Positions 6,524 to 15,582 of a stretch of DNA of 35,083 nucleotides are shown piece by piece. The stretch comes from a virus. The position numbers and the translations under genes were made by a program. The number at the start of each line of letters is the position of its first letter. Within the stretch, counting starts at the first letter, position 1. The stretch covers positions 1 to 35,083 of the IMG/VR virus record IMGVR_UViG_3300033143_002211; one strand, 5' to 3'. The notes below the pieces were generated by a model. That model searched no databases and was not told the DNA's origin. It saw nothing but the letters and a program-made list of their open reading frames with translations.

Positions 6524-7510
6524 ATGAGTTTTAAGGAAAATATTTCAGATGCAGTAGTCAAAAAGCTACTCGATCCAGTATTGAGAGCAAACTACTTATC
6601 TGCCGGGGAAATGTTTTGGGTTTTTGAAGATTCTGATACAGGATTTCAAAAGATGACTCAAGACCATCCCAAAAACACTTTCGTAACCGTACAAGAAGCT
6701 TACGATGCTTGTACTACTAACCGTAATGACGTAATTAACGTCAATTCACACAGCGCACACGCCATAACCACTGGAATCGCCTGGTCTAAAAGCAGGATTC
6801 ACGTTATTGGTTTAGACGGTGGTGACAGATTAATTCAGCAAGGTTCAAGGTTTGTAGGCGCTACCGCTGATGACACCGGTTATGTTGTTAAAATCACTGG
6901 AACTAGAAATAGTTTTAGGAACATTAAGTTTGAACAGAGAAGCACTGACGCTGCTGGATTGACAGTTGTTCAATTTGGTGGTGAAGGAACTCTTGTAAAA
7001 AATTGTTCTTTTGTGTTTGGTGTAGCAACTAGGCTTGGCGGAACTACTACTCATGAAGTAGTAATGGGTGAAGATTCAGGTACATTTATTAATTGTACTT
7101 TTGGAAACGACACCTTAGAAACCTCAGGCGCTAGAGCTGTCATGTTGATTGACATAGTAACAGCTAGTCAGGAAATGAAAAGCAATATATTTAAAGATTG
7201 CGTATTTAGTATTAACTCAAGTGAAGCTACTGCTCATTTTATCAGAGTAAAAGCTAATACTGACTTGAAGTTCTCTAATACATTCATAAATCCTGTCTTT
7301 GTTTGTGCTATAACCGCCTCAATGAGTACCGCCGTTCTTAGCGAAGCAGTTGAAAATGAAGTGCAAGCAGGTGAAGGTAATTTGTTATTTATCTGGCCTG
7401 CGTCAAACACTACTAATTTCTCAACAGCAACTAACGCTAATACCAACATTCAGGTTATCTCTCCTGTCACTAGCGCTAATGATACGGAAGCAAAAACTCC
7501 TGTTGCCTAG
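6524..7510 (+). CDS. Beta-helix structural protein (spike- or decoration-like)
   Basis: The product is 328 aa. Residues ~50-230 show the short repeating turns of a right-handed parallel beta-helix (FVTVQEAYDACTTNRNDVINVNS, then NSFRNIKFEQ, LVKNCSFVFG, GTFINCTFGN, NIFKDCVFS), with the N/C-rich turns typical of pectate-lyase-like folds. Such folds are common in tailspikes and in phage surface proteins next to the capsid genes. I see no catalytic residues I can assign, so whether it binds or cuts glycans is unknown. No signal peptide is present, unlike the next gene. It starts after a gap with GTCGC and a hairpin. Confidence 0.6.
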   Translation: MSFKENISDAVVKKLLDPVLRANYLSAGEMFWVFEDSDTGFQKMTQDHPKNTFVTVQEAYDACTTNRNDVINVNSHSAHAITTGIAWSKSRIHVIGLDGGDRLIQQGSRFVGATADDTGYVVKITGTRNSFRNIKFEQRSTDAAGLTVVQFGGEGTLVKNCSFVFGVATRLGGTTTHEVVMGEDSGTFINCTFGNDTLETSGARAVMLIDIVTASQEMKSNIFKDCVFSINSSEATAHFIRVKANTDLKFSNTFINPVFVCAITASMSTAVLSEAVENEVQAGEGNLLFIWPASNTTNFSTATNANTNIQVISPVTSANDTEAKTPVA

Positions 7511-7512
7511 TC

Positions 7513-7562
7513 TTTCTGGATTCACTCAGCTCATTCTTTGTGGGCTGAGACGAGTTCTGAAA
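7513..7562 (+). promoter_or_regulatory. 21-bp intergenic hairpin
   Basis: The apical stem pairs 7525-7534 with 7540-7549 (CTCAGCTCAT with GTGGGCTGAG) around a five-base loop. A basal stem pairs 7513-7523 with 7552-7562 with one T-T mismatch. It begins two bases after the stop of the beta-helix gene and is followed within four bases by GTCGC. There is no U-tract, so a processing or stability role is more likely than termination. Confidence 0.6.
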
Positions 7563-7565
7563 AAC

Positions 7566-7583
7566 GTCGCAATAATTAGTCGC
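7566..7583 (+). promoter_or_regulatory. Tandem GTCGC boxes
   Basis: GTCGC occurs at 7566-7570 and 7579-7583, 13 bases apart, separated by AT-rich sequence containing ATAATTA. The second is followed by AATTAAA. The ATG of the next gene is 35 and 22 bases from the two G residues. Confidence 0.45.
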
Positions 7584-7600
7584 AATTAAATAAAAACAAA

Positions 7601-8134
7601 ATGAAGATTACAAAAAAGATTGAAAACAATTTATTTTTTCTCGGACTTGTCTGCATAGGTCTTTTATTCTCAACAGCATTATACGTTCAAAGTGTTAGTG
7701 TTCTTGAAACCGATTATTCTTTAACCACAACTTCAACAAATTCAATAACTTTAAGCATTTATAGCCAGGCAGATAATACTACTTCTACTCAAAATGCTAC
7801 TACGACATTTGCTACCGTTGGAGTAGATCTTATTAGTTTGAATATACAATTTACTGGTAGTAGTACAGATTCAACATTGAATTGGAGATATGAATTTTCA
7901 GATGATTTTCAAGAATGGTTTGGTGAAGATTTAATTCAAGCTTCTACTACTTCTATTGCTCATTCTAGTACAACGGTTGCTCATTCATGGAATCCTCAAA
8001 CTACTTCTAAAGTTAGAAAAAGTGTTAGTATAGATCCAATAGCAAGTAGGTTCATGAGAGTTATATTCTTTACTACCAATTCAACAAGCTCTGTATGGTT
8101 TAGAGTCGCACTCAAATCAGAATTAAATAGATAA
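7601..8134 (+). CDS. Exported or membrane-anchored beta-rich protein
   Basis: The product is 177 aa. The N-terminus is a basic MKITKKIENN followed by a hydrophobic segment (FFLGLVCIGLLFSTALYV, about residues 11-29), so it is a signal peptide or single anchor. The rest is rich in S and T (TTTSTNSITLSIY) and beta-like, with WRYEFSDDFQEWFGED around residues 88-103. No family is recognised. An exported protein inside a head-tail module is unexpected; it may act at the host surface or be membrane-associated in the virion. A 61-base gap follows that holds AT-rich sequence without a GTCGC box. Confidence 0.6.
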   Translation: MKITKKIENNLFFLGLVCIGLLFSTALYVQSVSVLETDYSLTTTSTNSITLSIYSQADNTTSTQNATTTFATVGVDLISLNIQFTGSSTDSTLNWRYEFSDDFQEWFGEDLIQASTTSIAHSSTTVAHSWNPQTTSKVRKSVSIDPIASRFMRVIFFTTNSTSSVWFRVALKSELNR

Positions 8135-8195
8135 TTCTGGTTTGTTGTTGTTTTGGGTTTGATAGTTTCGGATTAGTAATTAAATAATTAGAAAA

Positions 8196-8918
8196 ATGAC
8201 AGGAGCAAAGTTAAATACACTTATAAACATCAAGTGTGGAACAAATGACGTAACCTTTACACAGGCAAATAAACTTGTCTTGGTTAATGTTTTTATTAAA
8301 GAGATTTCTTCAATGGTAGTTGAAAAGAATAACGGAATGTTTCTTGTTCCTTCTACTTTTAATTTGGTTGACGATCAGCGCGAATATGGATTACCAGATG
8401 ATTTATTGAATCGTATGCATAAGCTAGAGATAAAGTTTGCCTCAGCTGATTCCCGTTTTCCTTCAACGTATCTAAAAGACTACTATGGCTCTGAAACTGA
8501 AAGTGAAATTGTAAAACGATTTGGCAACGCAGAAGGTGATTTTGCTCATACTATAAGACGAAGGGCAGTCCTTATTTTATCAGGAACTATCGTTGCAGTT
8601 ACAGGAGGAGGAAGATTGTGGTATCACGCTTATCCAGCTGACCTGGCAAACCTCACAGGAAGCACAGATTTGTCCGTAGATCCATCAACTACTACGTTTG
8701 GGTTCCCACGTCAGTTCCATGAGCTTTTGGCTCGTAGAATCGGTATTGAGTATAAAGGATCTAAACCAAAACCATTGAAACTTAATAAGCATGAGCTGAA
8801 CTATGAAAACGACTTAAAGGTTCAATTAGATGCCGTTGCCTCAATCGATAACTCAGGAGAAATTATTGGGAGACTCCCTAGTTCAGAGGATTTAGGTAAT
8901 GATGGTTGGGATTATTAA
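8196..8918 (+). CDS. Head-tail adaptor (connector) protein
   Basis: The product is 240 aa. The layout resembles podovirus adaptor/tail-tubular-A proteins: a helical N-terminus (TQANKLVLVNVFIKEISSMVVEKN), a middle strand region that includes FNLVDDQREYGLPDDLLNRMHKLEI, and a C-terminal long helix after FPRQFHELLARRIGIEYKG, then an ELNYENDLKVQLDAV helix. Such proteins form a ring under the portal and join head to tail. The position after the capsid and decoration genes fits. It has no signal peptide. Confidence is moderate because the fold is recognised by pattern, not by a catalytic motif. Confidence 0.55.
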   Translation: MTGAKLNTLINIKCGTNDVTFTQANKLVLVNVFIKEISSMVVEKNNGMFLVPSTFNLVDDQREYGLPDDLLNRMHKLEIKFASADSRFPSTYLKDYYGSETESEIVKRFGNAEGDFAHTIRRRAVLILSGTIVAVTGGGRLWYHAYPADLANLTGSTDLSVDPSTTTFGFPRQFHELLARRIGIEYKGSKPKPLKLNKHELNYENDLKVQLDAVASIDNSGEIIGRLPSSEDLGNDGWDY

Positions 8919-8920
8919 AT

Positions 8921-9121
8921 ATGGCTAAAGAAGCAAAACAAGCAAATACATTTACAAAGGAAGCTAGGCCAGTAACCGGGAGAAAAAAAAGTCCTCAAGG
9001 ATTTGGACGTGGAGTCTTTGGAACAGCAATTTTTGACCATGAGAGCGGATATGAACAGATTAAAGAGCCACTGGAATCAAACGCACAAACAAAAGAAGCA
9101 TTACCTTCAAAAATAACATGA
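8921..9121 (+). CDS. Small structural-module protein, unknown function
   Basis: The product is 66 aa, basic at the N-terminus (KEAKQANTFTKEARPVTGRKK) with a central GFGRGVFGTAIFDHESGY. I take ATG 8921, two bases after the adaptor stop (TAA-at-ATG), rather than the in-frame TTG at 8906. Its TGA overlaps the fibre ATG (ATGA). The glycine-rich GRGVFGTAIF string and the place between adaptor and fibre recall short tail-joining proteins, but no family is assigned. Confidence 0.45.
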   Translation: MAKEAKQANTFTKEARPVTGRKKSPQGFGRGVFGTAIFDHESGYEQIKEPLESNAQTKEALPSKIT

Positions 9122-10284
9122 ATATTAAAAAAAGAATTACTATTATATTGTCTATTCTGGTTCCAGTCTTTTTGGTATCGTTTATTGTTTTTGCTGCTAA
9201 CTCATTTCCAACAACAGTAAATGATTGGAGCGATGGAGACGTTATTGAATCTGATTGGGCGAATGCTTTAGAATCTAAAATAGGAGCTGATGGTTCTGCT
9301 ACCGCTACATCATTAGATTATATTCTTAAACAATCTACCTCAACTCTTTATACTTTAGATAAAACTAACAGTGGATTTATTGTTGGAGATGGGACTAAGT
9401 GGGTTTTAGAAAGTGGCGCAACTGCTAGAACTTCACTTGGATTAGGAAGTATGGCCACTGAAACAGCAACAGATTATTTAACTATTGCCAACGCGCTAAC
9501 AACATATCTTCAAATAGGGTTTGCTTCAAGCACTTATTATCTTCAAAGAGACGCAACAACCACGATGGATTATTGGGAGACTCAACAAGCTACAAGGGCT
9601 TTTTCAACTACCACTGCTGATTATTGGGGATCTCAAAGAGCAGATACAGCGATAACTTGGAGTGCCAGTGGATTTGCTGTTACTGCCGATGGAATAGGAG
9701 ATACTCAGCTAGCCTTTAATACTGGACAGCATCTAACAACCGCTTCTAATCCTACTTTTAACGATTTAACCCTAACTTATGGACTAACATCGGCCACAGG
9801 GACGTTCTCTGGGGTTCTAACGGCAAATAGTGGGGTTATAAGTGCTACGACTACTGTTTTAGGAGATTTAACGGTTAATGGTCTTTATCAAGGAAAGATT
9901 GCTTCAACTACTCTTGGAAGTGGATTTGGAACAGAAACAATATTTCAATTAACAACAGACACTTCTCCGTCTGGTATTTATGACACAATCACAATAACAG
10001 ATGAGGGCGGTACAACCATATCTTATAATGCAGGTGAAATATATGACCAAGCTAATGAATTAATAGTAGATACAGACGCTCACGCAGGAATAGTGTTAGC
10101 GGATAATGATATAATTTATATTATTTGGAACTCAGGATCTTCTCTTACTACTTCAACGTCTCCGGCTTCGGGAAATCAAATTGGAATCGCAAGTGTCAAC
10201 GTTCAAAATGGTGATATTTATGACATTCATCAAGACAGTTCCTGTTTTAGTAACAAGTGGAATGATTTATTCAGAAGACGTTGA
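9118..10284 (+). CDS. Giant fibre/adhesin, N-terminal part, with signal peptide
   Basis: The first ~370 residues of a fibre-type protein interrupted by a frameshift near 10230. The N-terminus MNIKKRITIILSILVPVFLV plus VFAANS is a canonical Sec signal peptide (cleavage likely after FA or FAA, about residue 30). It is followed by FPTTVNDWSDGDVIESDWANALESKIG, a pattern seen in surface proteins of uncultivated bacteria. Then come T/S-rich fibre repeats (STTTADYWGSQRAD) and a beta-structured region up to NGDIYDIHQD. Only the residues up to about 10230 look genuine; the remainder (CFSNKWNDLFRRR) is out-of-frame. A true signal peptide on a phage fibre is odd: either the virion uses a membrane stage or this protein is exported to the host surface. 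Confidence 0.6.
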   Translation: MNIKKRITIILSILVPVFLVSFIVFAANSFPTTVNDWSDGDVIESDWANALESKIGADGSATATSLDYILKQSTSTLYTLDKTNSGFIVGDGTKWVLESGATARTSLGLGSMATETATDYLTIANALTTYLQIGFASSTYYLQRDATTTMDYWETQQATRAFSTTTADYWGSQRADTAITWSASGFAVTADGIGDTQLAFNTGQHLTTASNPTFNDLTLTYGLTSATGTFSGVLTANSGVISATTTVLGDLTVNGLYQGKIASTTLGSGFGTETIFQLTTDTSPSGIYDTITITDEGGTTISYNAGEIYDQANELIVDTDAHAGIVLADNDIIYIIWNSGSSLTTSTSPASGNQIGIASVNVQNGDIYDIHQDSSCFSNKWNDLFRRR

Positions 10285-13200
10285 TGCTACTTATGCTTTT
10301 GATTTATCATTAAGCGTTGGAGAATATTATCACGATTTACACGAGCAACACACCGTTTCGGCTACAACGTCCCAAACTTCAATTATTTCAATTTGGTGTG
10401 GAGAAACTCTTTATCAAACAAGACCAGATATTATTGCAAATAGTTGGTGTGATACTGGTTCAATGTCATCTACAACAGCAAACAAATATTATGCTTGGAT
10501 GACATTTACCGTTGACGGTCAAATGCATGCCGTTGCTCCAACCGTAGAATATGCAACACAAAATGGTGCTATTGTCGGAGGAGCAACACAATCACTTCCG
10601 TCAGGTCTTGAAAATCATCCAAAATCTACTTGTATTATTTTAAAAGGAGACGACTCTGCTTTACCAACAGCGGGAGGTGATAGATGGATAGATATTAGAC
10701 TTACGTTGCCTTCAAGTCCAGGAGGAACCGTGTCTGACCACGGAAATCTAAGTGGATTAGCAGACGATGACCATCCTCATTATGTTTTAAATACAGGAGA
10801 TGCTATGGGTGGTACTTATACTATTGGAAATATAGTTACAACTTATGGTTTAACTGCGGCAACTTCTACTATAACAAATTTAACAATAAGTACAGGAATT
10901 GTTTTACCTAATGATGTTATTTTAGATGCACACATTGATTGGGGAAATTTAACAGATTTAAATGCAGGTGGTGAAGTGGTTTGGGGAAACGTAGGAGCAG
11001 GAGAACTAGCAGACGACTCAGTTCAAGCTGACGATATAGACACTATAAATTGTGGAACTGGTTGTACTTGGGATACTACTAATGATGAAATAGATATTGA
11101 TATTACCGACCAAGTGGGAACTTTAACTACTGGAGATTTATGTATCAACGATGGCTCTGTTGTTAATTGTACGGTTAATACAATAGCTGAATTAGAAACG
11201 GCTTTAGACGCTGAAAATATTCTAATAGAAGACGAAATAGATGGTTCGAGTGAATTAGCGGCAATAATGGATGATGAAACTGGAGATGGACTTTTAGTAT
11301 TTAATAACAACCCAACAATAACAGATTTAACTATAACTTATGGAATGGCTGCTGCCACCTCTTCAATAACCAACCTAACAGTTGTTACGGGAATAGTGTT
11401 TCCTAATGATGTGATATTAGATGCGATGATAGATTGGGGAAACCTTGCTGATTTAGTAGCTGGAGGTGAGGTAACTTGGAGTAATTTAGCTTCAGGAGAA
11501 TTAACTTCAGAGGTATTACTTTTAGGAACGGATGTAAAGGCTGGGACTTTAACTGATACTAAAATATGTACCTGGGATAATAGTAACAGTCAAATTAGTT
11601 GTGACTATACAGACTTAACGGGTGGTGGCGGGGGATCGGGAGCGTGGGCGACTACAACAGACGGCATAGAAATTATATACGCAGTAGAAACAACAAGCGA
11701 TGTTGTTATAGGTTCGAACGCAACAGCAACAGCAGAGTTCTGGTTTGACGAATCTGCTGGAAATCTAACCATTACCGGAAACTTAATTTCAGCTGATGGA
11801 TTTATTTCTACATCTGACTGGACTACAACCTCAGCTCAATACCTACTTTCTCAATCGGCAGGAGATAATTTAACCTGGGATGGAACTGAGTTTGACATAG
11901 ATGACGTTTTTCTTACATTAACGAATTTTTATTCAACTACTACCGAAGACATAGCAGAAGGAGGAACTAATTTATATTTTACAACAGCGAGGGTTGATTC
12001 TCATTTATCAGGTGGAACGGGGATTGGTTATAGCTCTGGAGCGATAACTTTTGATTGTTCAGAAGTAGAAGGAACGGGCATAAATTGTGGAGGTTCAGAA
12101 GAAATAGAGTTAGACGCCACAGGAGATTGGACAGGAATTTTTGATGGATTAGAAGGAAGCGTTTATTACAACACAACCTCAACACAAATGTCAAACGATG
12201 ACTTCGGAGACTTTAGTTGTGATGGAACTGACCAGGGCTGTTCGTTAGACACAGGCTATCTTACTTTAACGGCTTGGTACTCAACCACAACCGAAGATAT
12301 TGCCGAGGGTGGTACTAATTATTATTATACAACTCAAAGATTCGCTACTGATTTAGCGGCAACGAATACTGATGCTTTAGCACAAGGTTCTACTAATTTA
12401 TATCAAAATTCTGAAATAACTAATTGGATTGACGATGTGACCTTGGGGGCTTCTGGAGCTTTAACTCTACCAGCAGGACAAGACTTTATAATTGGAGCAA
12501 TAACTTGGTCAACGACTGACGATAAAATAGATGGTGAGCAAATTTATGATGACACCGTTGATAACGATTCTATTGATTGGGCAGATATGATTGACTTAAC
12601 CACAGATGGTGCAGTTTCTTGGAGTAATCTGGCGTCAGGAGAATTAACTTCAGAAGTATTGCTTATAGGAACTGATGTGAAAGCAGGTACGCTAACAGAT
12701 ACAAAGTATTGTATCTGGGACACTGCTAATACGCAGATAGTTTGTGATTCTACTCCAGCAGGTTCAGGTGACGTTGAAGCCGTAGGAGATTGCGCTTCTG
12801 GGCTTTGTTTAGACGGAACTTCAGACGGAGGAACTAATATAACTTTTTACAATATAGACTCTAATAAAACTCAGTTGATAGCCTCTGACATAGCTTCGGA
12901 TTTAGTAATTACATTACCGATTGCCTCAATGACGATTAAAGACTGGGAAATAAACTCTGGAACAATACACACAGACAATTATATTGAAAATCCCTTTGGA
13001 GCTTCTATTGATACAGGAGAAATAACTGCAGGAACTATTTTAGAGGTAGATTTAGATGTAGATGAAGAGCCAGCGGATGACGATATTTTAACTTTTGACA
13101 CTACTGGAGATAATTTTTCTTGGCAAACGCCAACGGAATTGGGGTTACTTTATAGTGGTGGAACTTTAACAGACACTCAGATTTGTGTGGCAGACGGAAC

Positions 13201-13561
13201 TTCGGGAGGAGTAGATTGTAATATAGCTGCAACCTATTATGTCCAAGATGGTTGTACTGACTGCTTAAACGATACAGAAATTGATGATATTTATTTGCAC
13301 GATGGAGCTAATGATACAATGACAGGAACTTTAACTGCTGATGGATTTACTTTGGGATCTACTGAAATTTTAACGATAGGTTCTGGAACATTAACTCACG
13401 ATGCAACAGATTTTGTGTTTGATGACACGGTGACAATCACAGGAGATAGTGGAGGTGCAGATGACCCTTCTGTTCCAATGACGCTTTATAATACAGATGA
13501 CACTCCACCTGCGGCTTCAGGATTTCCAATAGGAACAATTTATATTCAATACACACCATAA
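10181..13561 (+). CDS. Giant fibre/adhesin, C-terminal part with repeats
   Basis: This is the continuation of 9118-10284 in another frame. The open frame starts at TTG 10181, but coding becomes sensible from about 10235 (VPVLVTSGMIYSEDVD). The whole protein would be about 1480 aa. It is built from degenerate beta-rich repeats: two copies of FYSTTTEDIAEGGTNLYF-like units (about nt 11928 and 12273), two copies of PNDVILDAxIDWGNL and two of WSNLASGELTSEVLL (11477 and 12620). A Gly/Ser linker (GGGGSGAWATTT) lies around nt 11620. The end (PPAASGFPIGTIYIQYTP) resembles fibre C-termini. Repeats suggest a long shaft or adhesin built by duplication. The frameshift may be an assembly error. Confidence 0.6.
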   Translation: MESQVSTFKMVIFMTFIKTVPVLVTSGMIYSEDVDATYAFDLSLSVGEYYHDLHEQHTVSATTSQTSIISIWCGETLYQTRPDIIANSWCDTGSMSSTTANKYYAWMTFTVDGQMHAVAPTVEYATQNGAIVGGATQSLPSGLENHPKSTCIILKGDDSALPTAGGDRWIDIRLTLPSSPGGTVSDHGNLSGLADDDHPHYVLNTGDAMGGTYTIGNIVTTYGLTAATSTITNLTISTGIVLPNDVILDAHIDWGNLTDLNAGGEVVWGNVGAGELADDSVQADDIDTINCGTGCTWDTTNDEIDIDITDQVGTLTTGDLCINDGSVVNCTVNTIAELETALDAENILIEDEIDGSSELAAIMDDETGDGLLVFNNNPTITDLTITYGMAAATSSITNLTVVTGIVFPNDVILDAMIDWGNLADLVAGGEVTWSNLASGELTSEVLLLGTDVKAGTLTDTKICTWDNSNSQISCDYTDLTGGGGGSGAWATTTDGIEIIYAVETTSDVVIGSNATATAEFWFDESAGNLTITGNLISADGFISTSDWTTTSAQYLLSQSAGDNLTWDGTEFDIDDVFLTLTNFYSTTTEDIAEGGTNLYFTTARVDSHLSGGTGIGYSSGAITFDCSEVEGTGINCGGSEEIELDATGDWTGIFDGLEGSVYYNTTSTQMSNDDFGDFSCDGTDQGCSLDTGYLTLTAWYSTTTEDIAEGGTNYYYTTQRFATDLAATNTDALAQGSTNLYQNSEITNWIDDVTLGASGALTLPAGQDFIIGAITWSTTDDKIDGEQIYDDTVDNDSIDWADMIDLTTDGAVSWSNLASGELTSEVLLIGTDVKAGTLTDTKYCIWDTANTQIVCDSTPAGSGDVEAVGDCASGLCLDGTSDGGTNITFYNIDSNKTQLIASDIASDLVITLPIASMTIKDWEINSGTIHTDNYIENPFGASIDTGEITAGTILEVDLDVDEEPADDDILTFDTTGDNFSWQTPTELGLLYSGGTLTDTQICVADGTSGGVDCNIAATYYVQDGCTDCLNDTEIDDIYLHDGANDTMTGTLTADGFTLGSTEILTIGSGTLTHDATDFVFDDTVTITGDSGGADDPSVPMTLYNTDDTPPAASGFPIGTIYIQYTP
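11477..11578 (+). repeat. Fibre-coding direct repeat, copy A
   Basis: About 100 bases encoding WSNLASGELTSEVLLLGTDV and the following KAGTLTDTK, ending in CTWD. It is paralogous to 12620-12721, with most differences at third codon positions, so the protein module is under selection. Confidence 0.6.
12620..12721 (+). repeat. Fibre-coding direct repeat, copy B
   Basis: The second copy of the module at 11477-11578, encoding WSNLASGELTSEVLLIGTDV and KAGTLTDTK, ending in CIWD. It differs mostly at synonymous positions. Confidence 0.6.
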
Positions 13562-13562
13562 T

Positions 13563-15569
13563 ATGTTTGAAAAACAAATCATTTGGTTAAAAGAAAAATG
13601 GGAAGTATTAAAGTCTTGGTGGAAAAAACAATGGAAAAAGGTGGCGGTAATTGCTACGACTACGGCTTTAGCTGCTCAATTATTACCAGTATCAATTCCA
13701 GCAGAACATATTACTGCTCCAGAGAACAATATTTTTGTAATTGGGATTCAAAATTACCAAACAGAGTTTAAAGAAAATATAATTGATAGTAATTCTTTAC
13801 AATATAAATTAGACAATAAATACATAGCATTTAAACCAGTTGGAATGCGTTGGAACACAAGTCAGGAAATAAAAAAAGAAGCAGTAAGCTCTATTAAAAC
13901 AGACAATAAAACTGAATACATAGATGTGTTTGGAAAAGGTATAGATATTGTTATGGAAACCGAAAGTAGAACATGGAGTAAGATTGTTAAAATAGATTCT
14001 TTAAAAGATTTAGGAGAAATACCATATAATGCAGAATACTTAGAAATTATTTTTGAATTAGATACTAATTTTATTATAGATGGTTGGAATAAAAAAGATG
14101 AATTAGAGGTGATTGATACTGTTAGGGTTGGAGATTATTCTTACTTAGAACCAGCAAGGGCTTGGGATAGTTTTCAACCGAATGAGGAAGAAGATTTTAA
14201 TAACGTTCAAATTAAAAGTTTTTTAAAAGAAGGAATATATATAAAACAAATTCCAATTAATTGGTTAAAGTCAGCTCAATATCCAATTTATAGTGACGCA
14301 GATGTTGTATTTGGAACAGCTTATGAATATAACAGCACGGGAGCAGTTCTTAATGTTAAAATGGAAGAATTAGATACAAATAAATTTGTTGTCTGTAATA
14401 TAGACGACACAGACGATGATGCTGGAGATTGTAGAGTAGCTACCGTAGTTGGAACAACAATGACTTGGGGAGCTTCAAGTGAATTTGAGGCAGACGCTAT
14501 GGAATCATCACAGTATGTTTCTATGGGTGTTGCAAAGTTAGGAACAGATAAATTTGCGGTTGCTTTTAACGATGGAGATGACGGAGGCGTTGGTAGTCAA
14601 AGAGCAGTTACAGTATCTACCAGAACTATTGGAACTTGGGGAACTAAAGATTTATTTGAAAACCCGGGTGATGCTGAAAATGTAACAGCAGTAGGAATAG
14701 CAACTGATAAATTAGTGGTTTGCTATAACGATGAGGGCAATGGTGATACTGGAAAATGTAATGTAAGCACTGTTTCTGGAACAAGCATAACTACAGGAAG
14801 TTCTAATGATATGTCGTCAACTGATTACTATCCACTTGAGTCTCGGGTCTGTAAATTAGATACTGATAAATTTATTTATTGTTGGGATTCTTCTGATACG
14901 GCAGATGGACATTGTGCTGCAGCCACGGTAGCAACCAGAACAATAACGTGGGGAACAGTAGTAACATTTGAAGAGAACCCAATGAGGTATTTAGATGTTA
15001 CTTGTTTAGATACTGATAAATTTTTAATATCTTGGAATGACGATACGGAATCATCAGTAGACGTTATGGCTGGGACAGTTTCTACAAGAACAATAACACT
15101 TGGTTCGGAATATGAACTTAGTTCAGATGGTGCTTGGGGAACAGCTGGGGCTGTATTGTCTGGAACTGAAGTATTAATAGCCTTTGTGGATGTTGGGGAT
15201 ACCAATCATGGAAAAACTACAAAAGTCACGATTGATTGGGCAGACAAATCAATAACATTTGGGGAGGAGATTGAATTTAATAACACCGATACTGGTGGTT
15301 ATGCCGACCAAGGATTAGACATTAAAACAATAAATTCTGCTGAACCACAAAAAGTAGCTATTTGTTATCAAGATAACACTCAGGCTGATAATGGATATTG
15401 TATTATAGGAGATATGGAGGCAGCCGCCCCAGAAGGAACAAACATACAAATAAACATAGGAGATGTTTGGAAAGACGTAGATGCTATGCAAATAAATATA
15501 GGAGATTCTTGGAAAGCGGTCGAAGGAGCTTGGGTTAATATAGGAGATACTTGGAAAATAATATATTAA
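13563..15569 (+). CDS. Signal-anchored propeller-like adhesin with C-terminal NIGD repeats
   Basis: The product is 668 aa. The N-terminus has amphipathic W/K-rich residues 1-26 and then a hydrophobic VAVIATTTALAAQLLPVSIPA (about 27-47), a signal-anchor. Residues ~50-245 form a beta-rich domain ending with WLKSAQYPIYSDADVVFG. Residues ~255-610 carry about six repeats with the pattern LDTDKFVVC...D..GDC..A TV..TTxTWG, the spacing of beta-propeller blades. The last ~45 residues contain three copies of INIGDxWKxV (INIGDVWKDVDAM, INIGDSWKAVEG, VNIGDTWKIIY), a pattern I associate with tail and surface proteins of AT-rich phages. The likely role is binding at the host surface; the exported form is unusual for a phage. 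Confidence 0.55.
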   Translation: MFEKQIIWLKEKWEVLKSWWKKQWKKVAVIATTTALAAQLLPVSIPAEHITAPENNIFVIGIQNYQTEFKENIIDSNSLQYKLDNKYIAFKPVGMRWNTSQEIKKEAVSSIKTDNKTEYIDVFGKGIDIVMETESRTWSKIVKIDSLKDLGEIPYNAEYLEIIFELDTNFIIDGWNKKDELEVIDTVRVGDYSYLEPARAWDSFQPNEEEDFNNVQIKSFLKEGIYIKQIPINWLKSAQYPIYSDADVVFGTAYEYNSTGAVLNVKMEELDTNKFVVCNIDDTDDDAGDCRVATVVGTTMTWGASSEFEADAMESSQYVSMGVAKLGTDKFAVAFNDGDDGGVGSQRAVTVSTRTIGTWGTKDLFENPGDAENVTAVGIATDKLVVCYNDEGNGDTGKCNVSTVSGTSITTGSSNDMSSTDYYPLESRVCKLDTDKFIYCWDSSDTADGHCAAATVATRTITWGTVVTFEENPMRYLDVTCLDTDKFLISWNDDTESSVDVMAGTVSTRTITLGSEYELSSDGAWGTAGAVLSGTEVLIAFVDVGDTNHGKTTKVTIDWADKSITFGEEIEFNNTDTGGYADQGLDIKTINSAEPQKVAICYQDNTQADNGYCIIGDMEAAAPEGTNIQINIGDVWKDVDAMQINIGDSWKAVEGAWVNIGDTWKIIY

Positions 15570-15582
15570 ATAATAAAAATTT

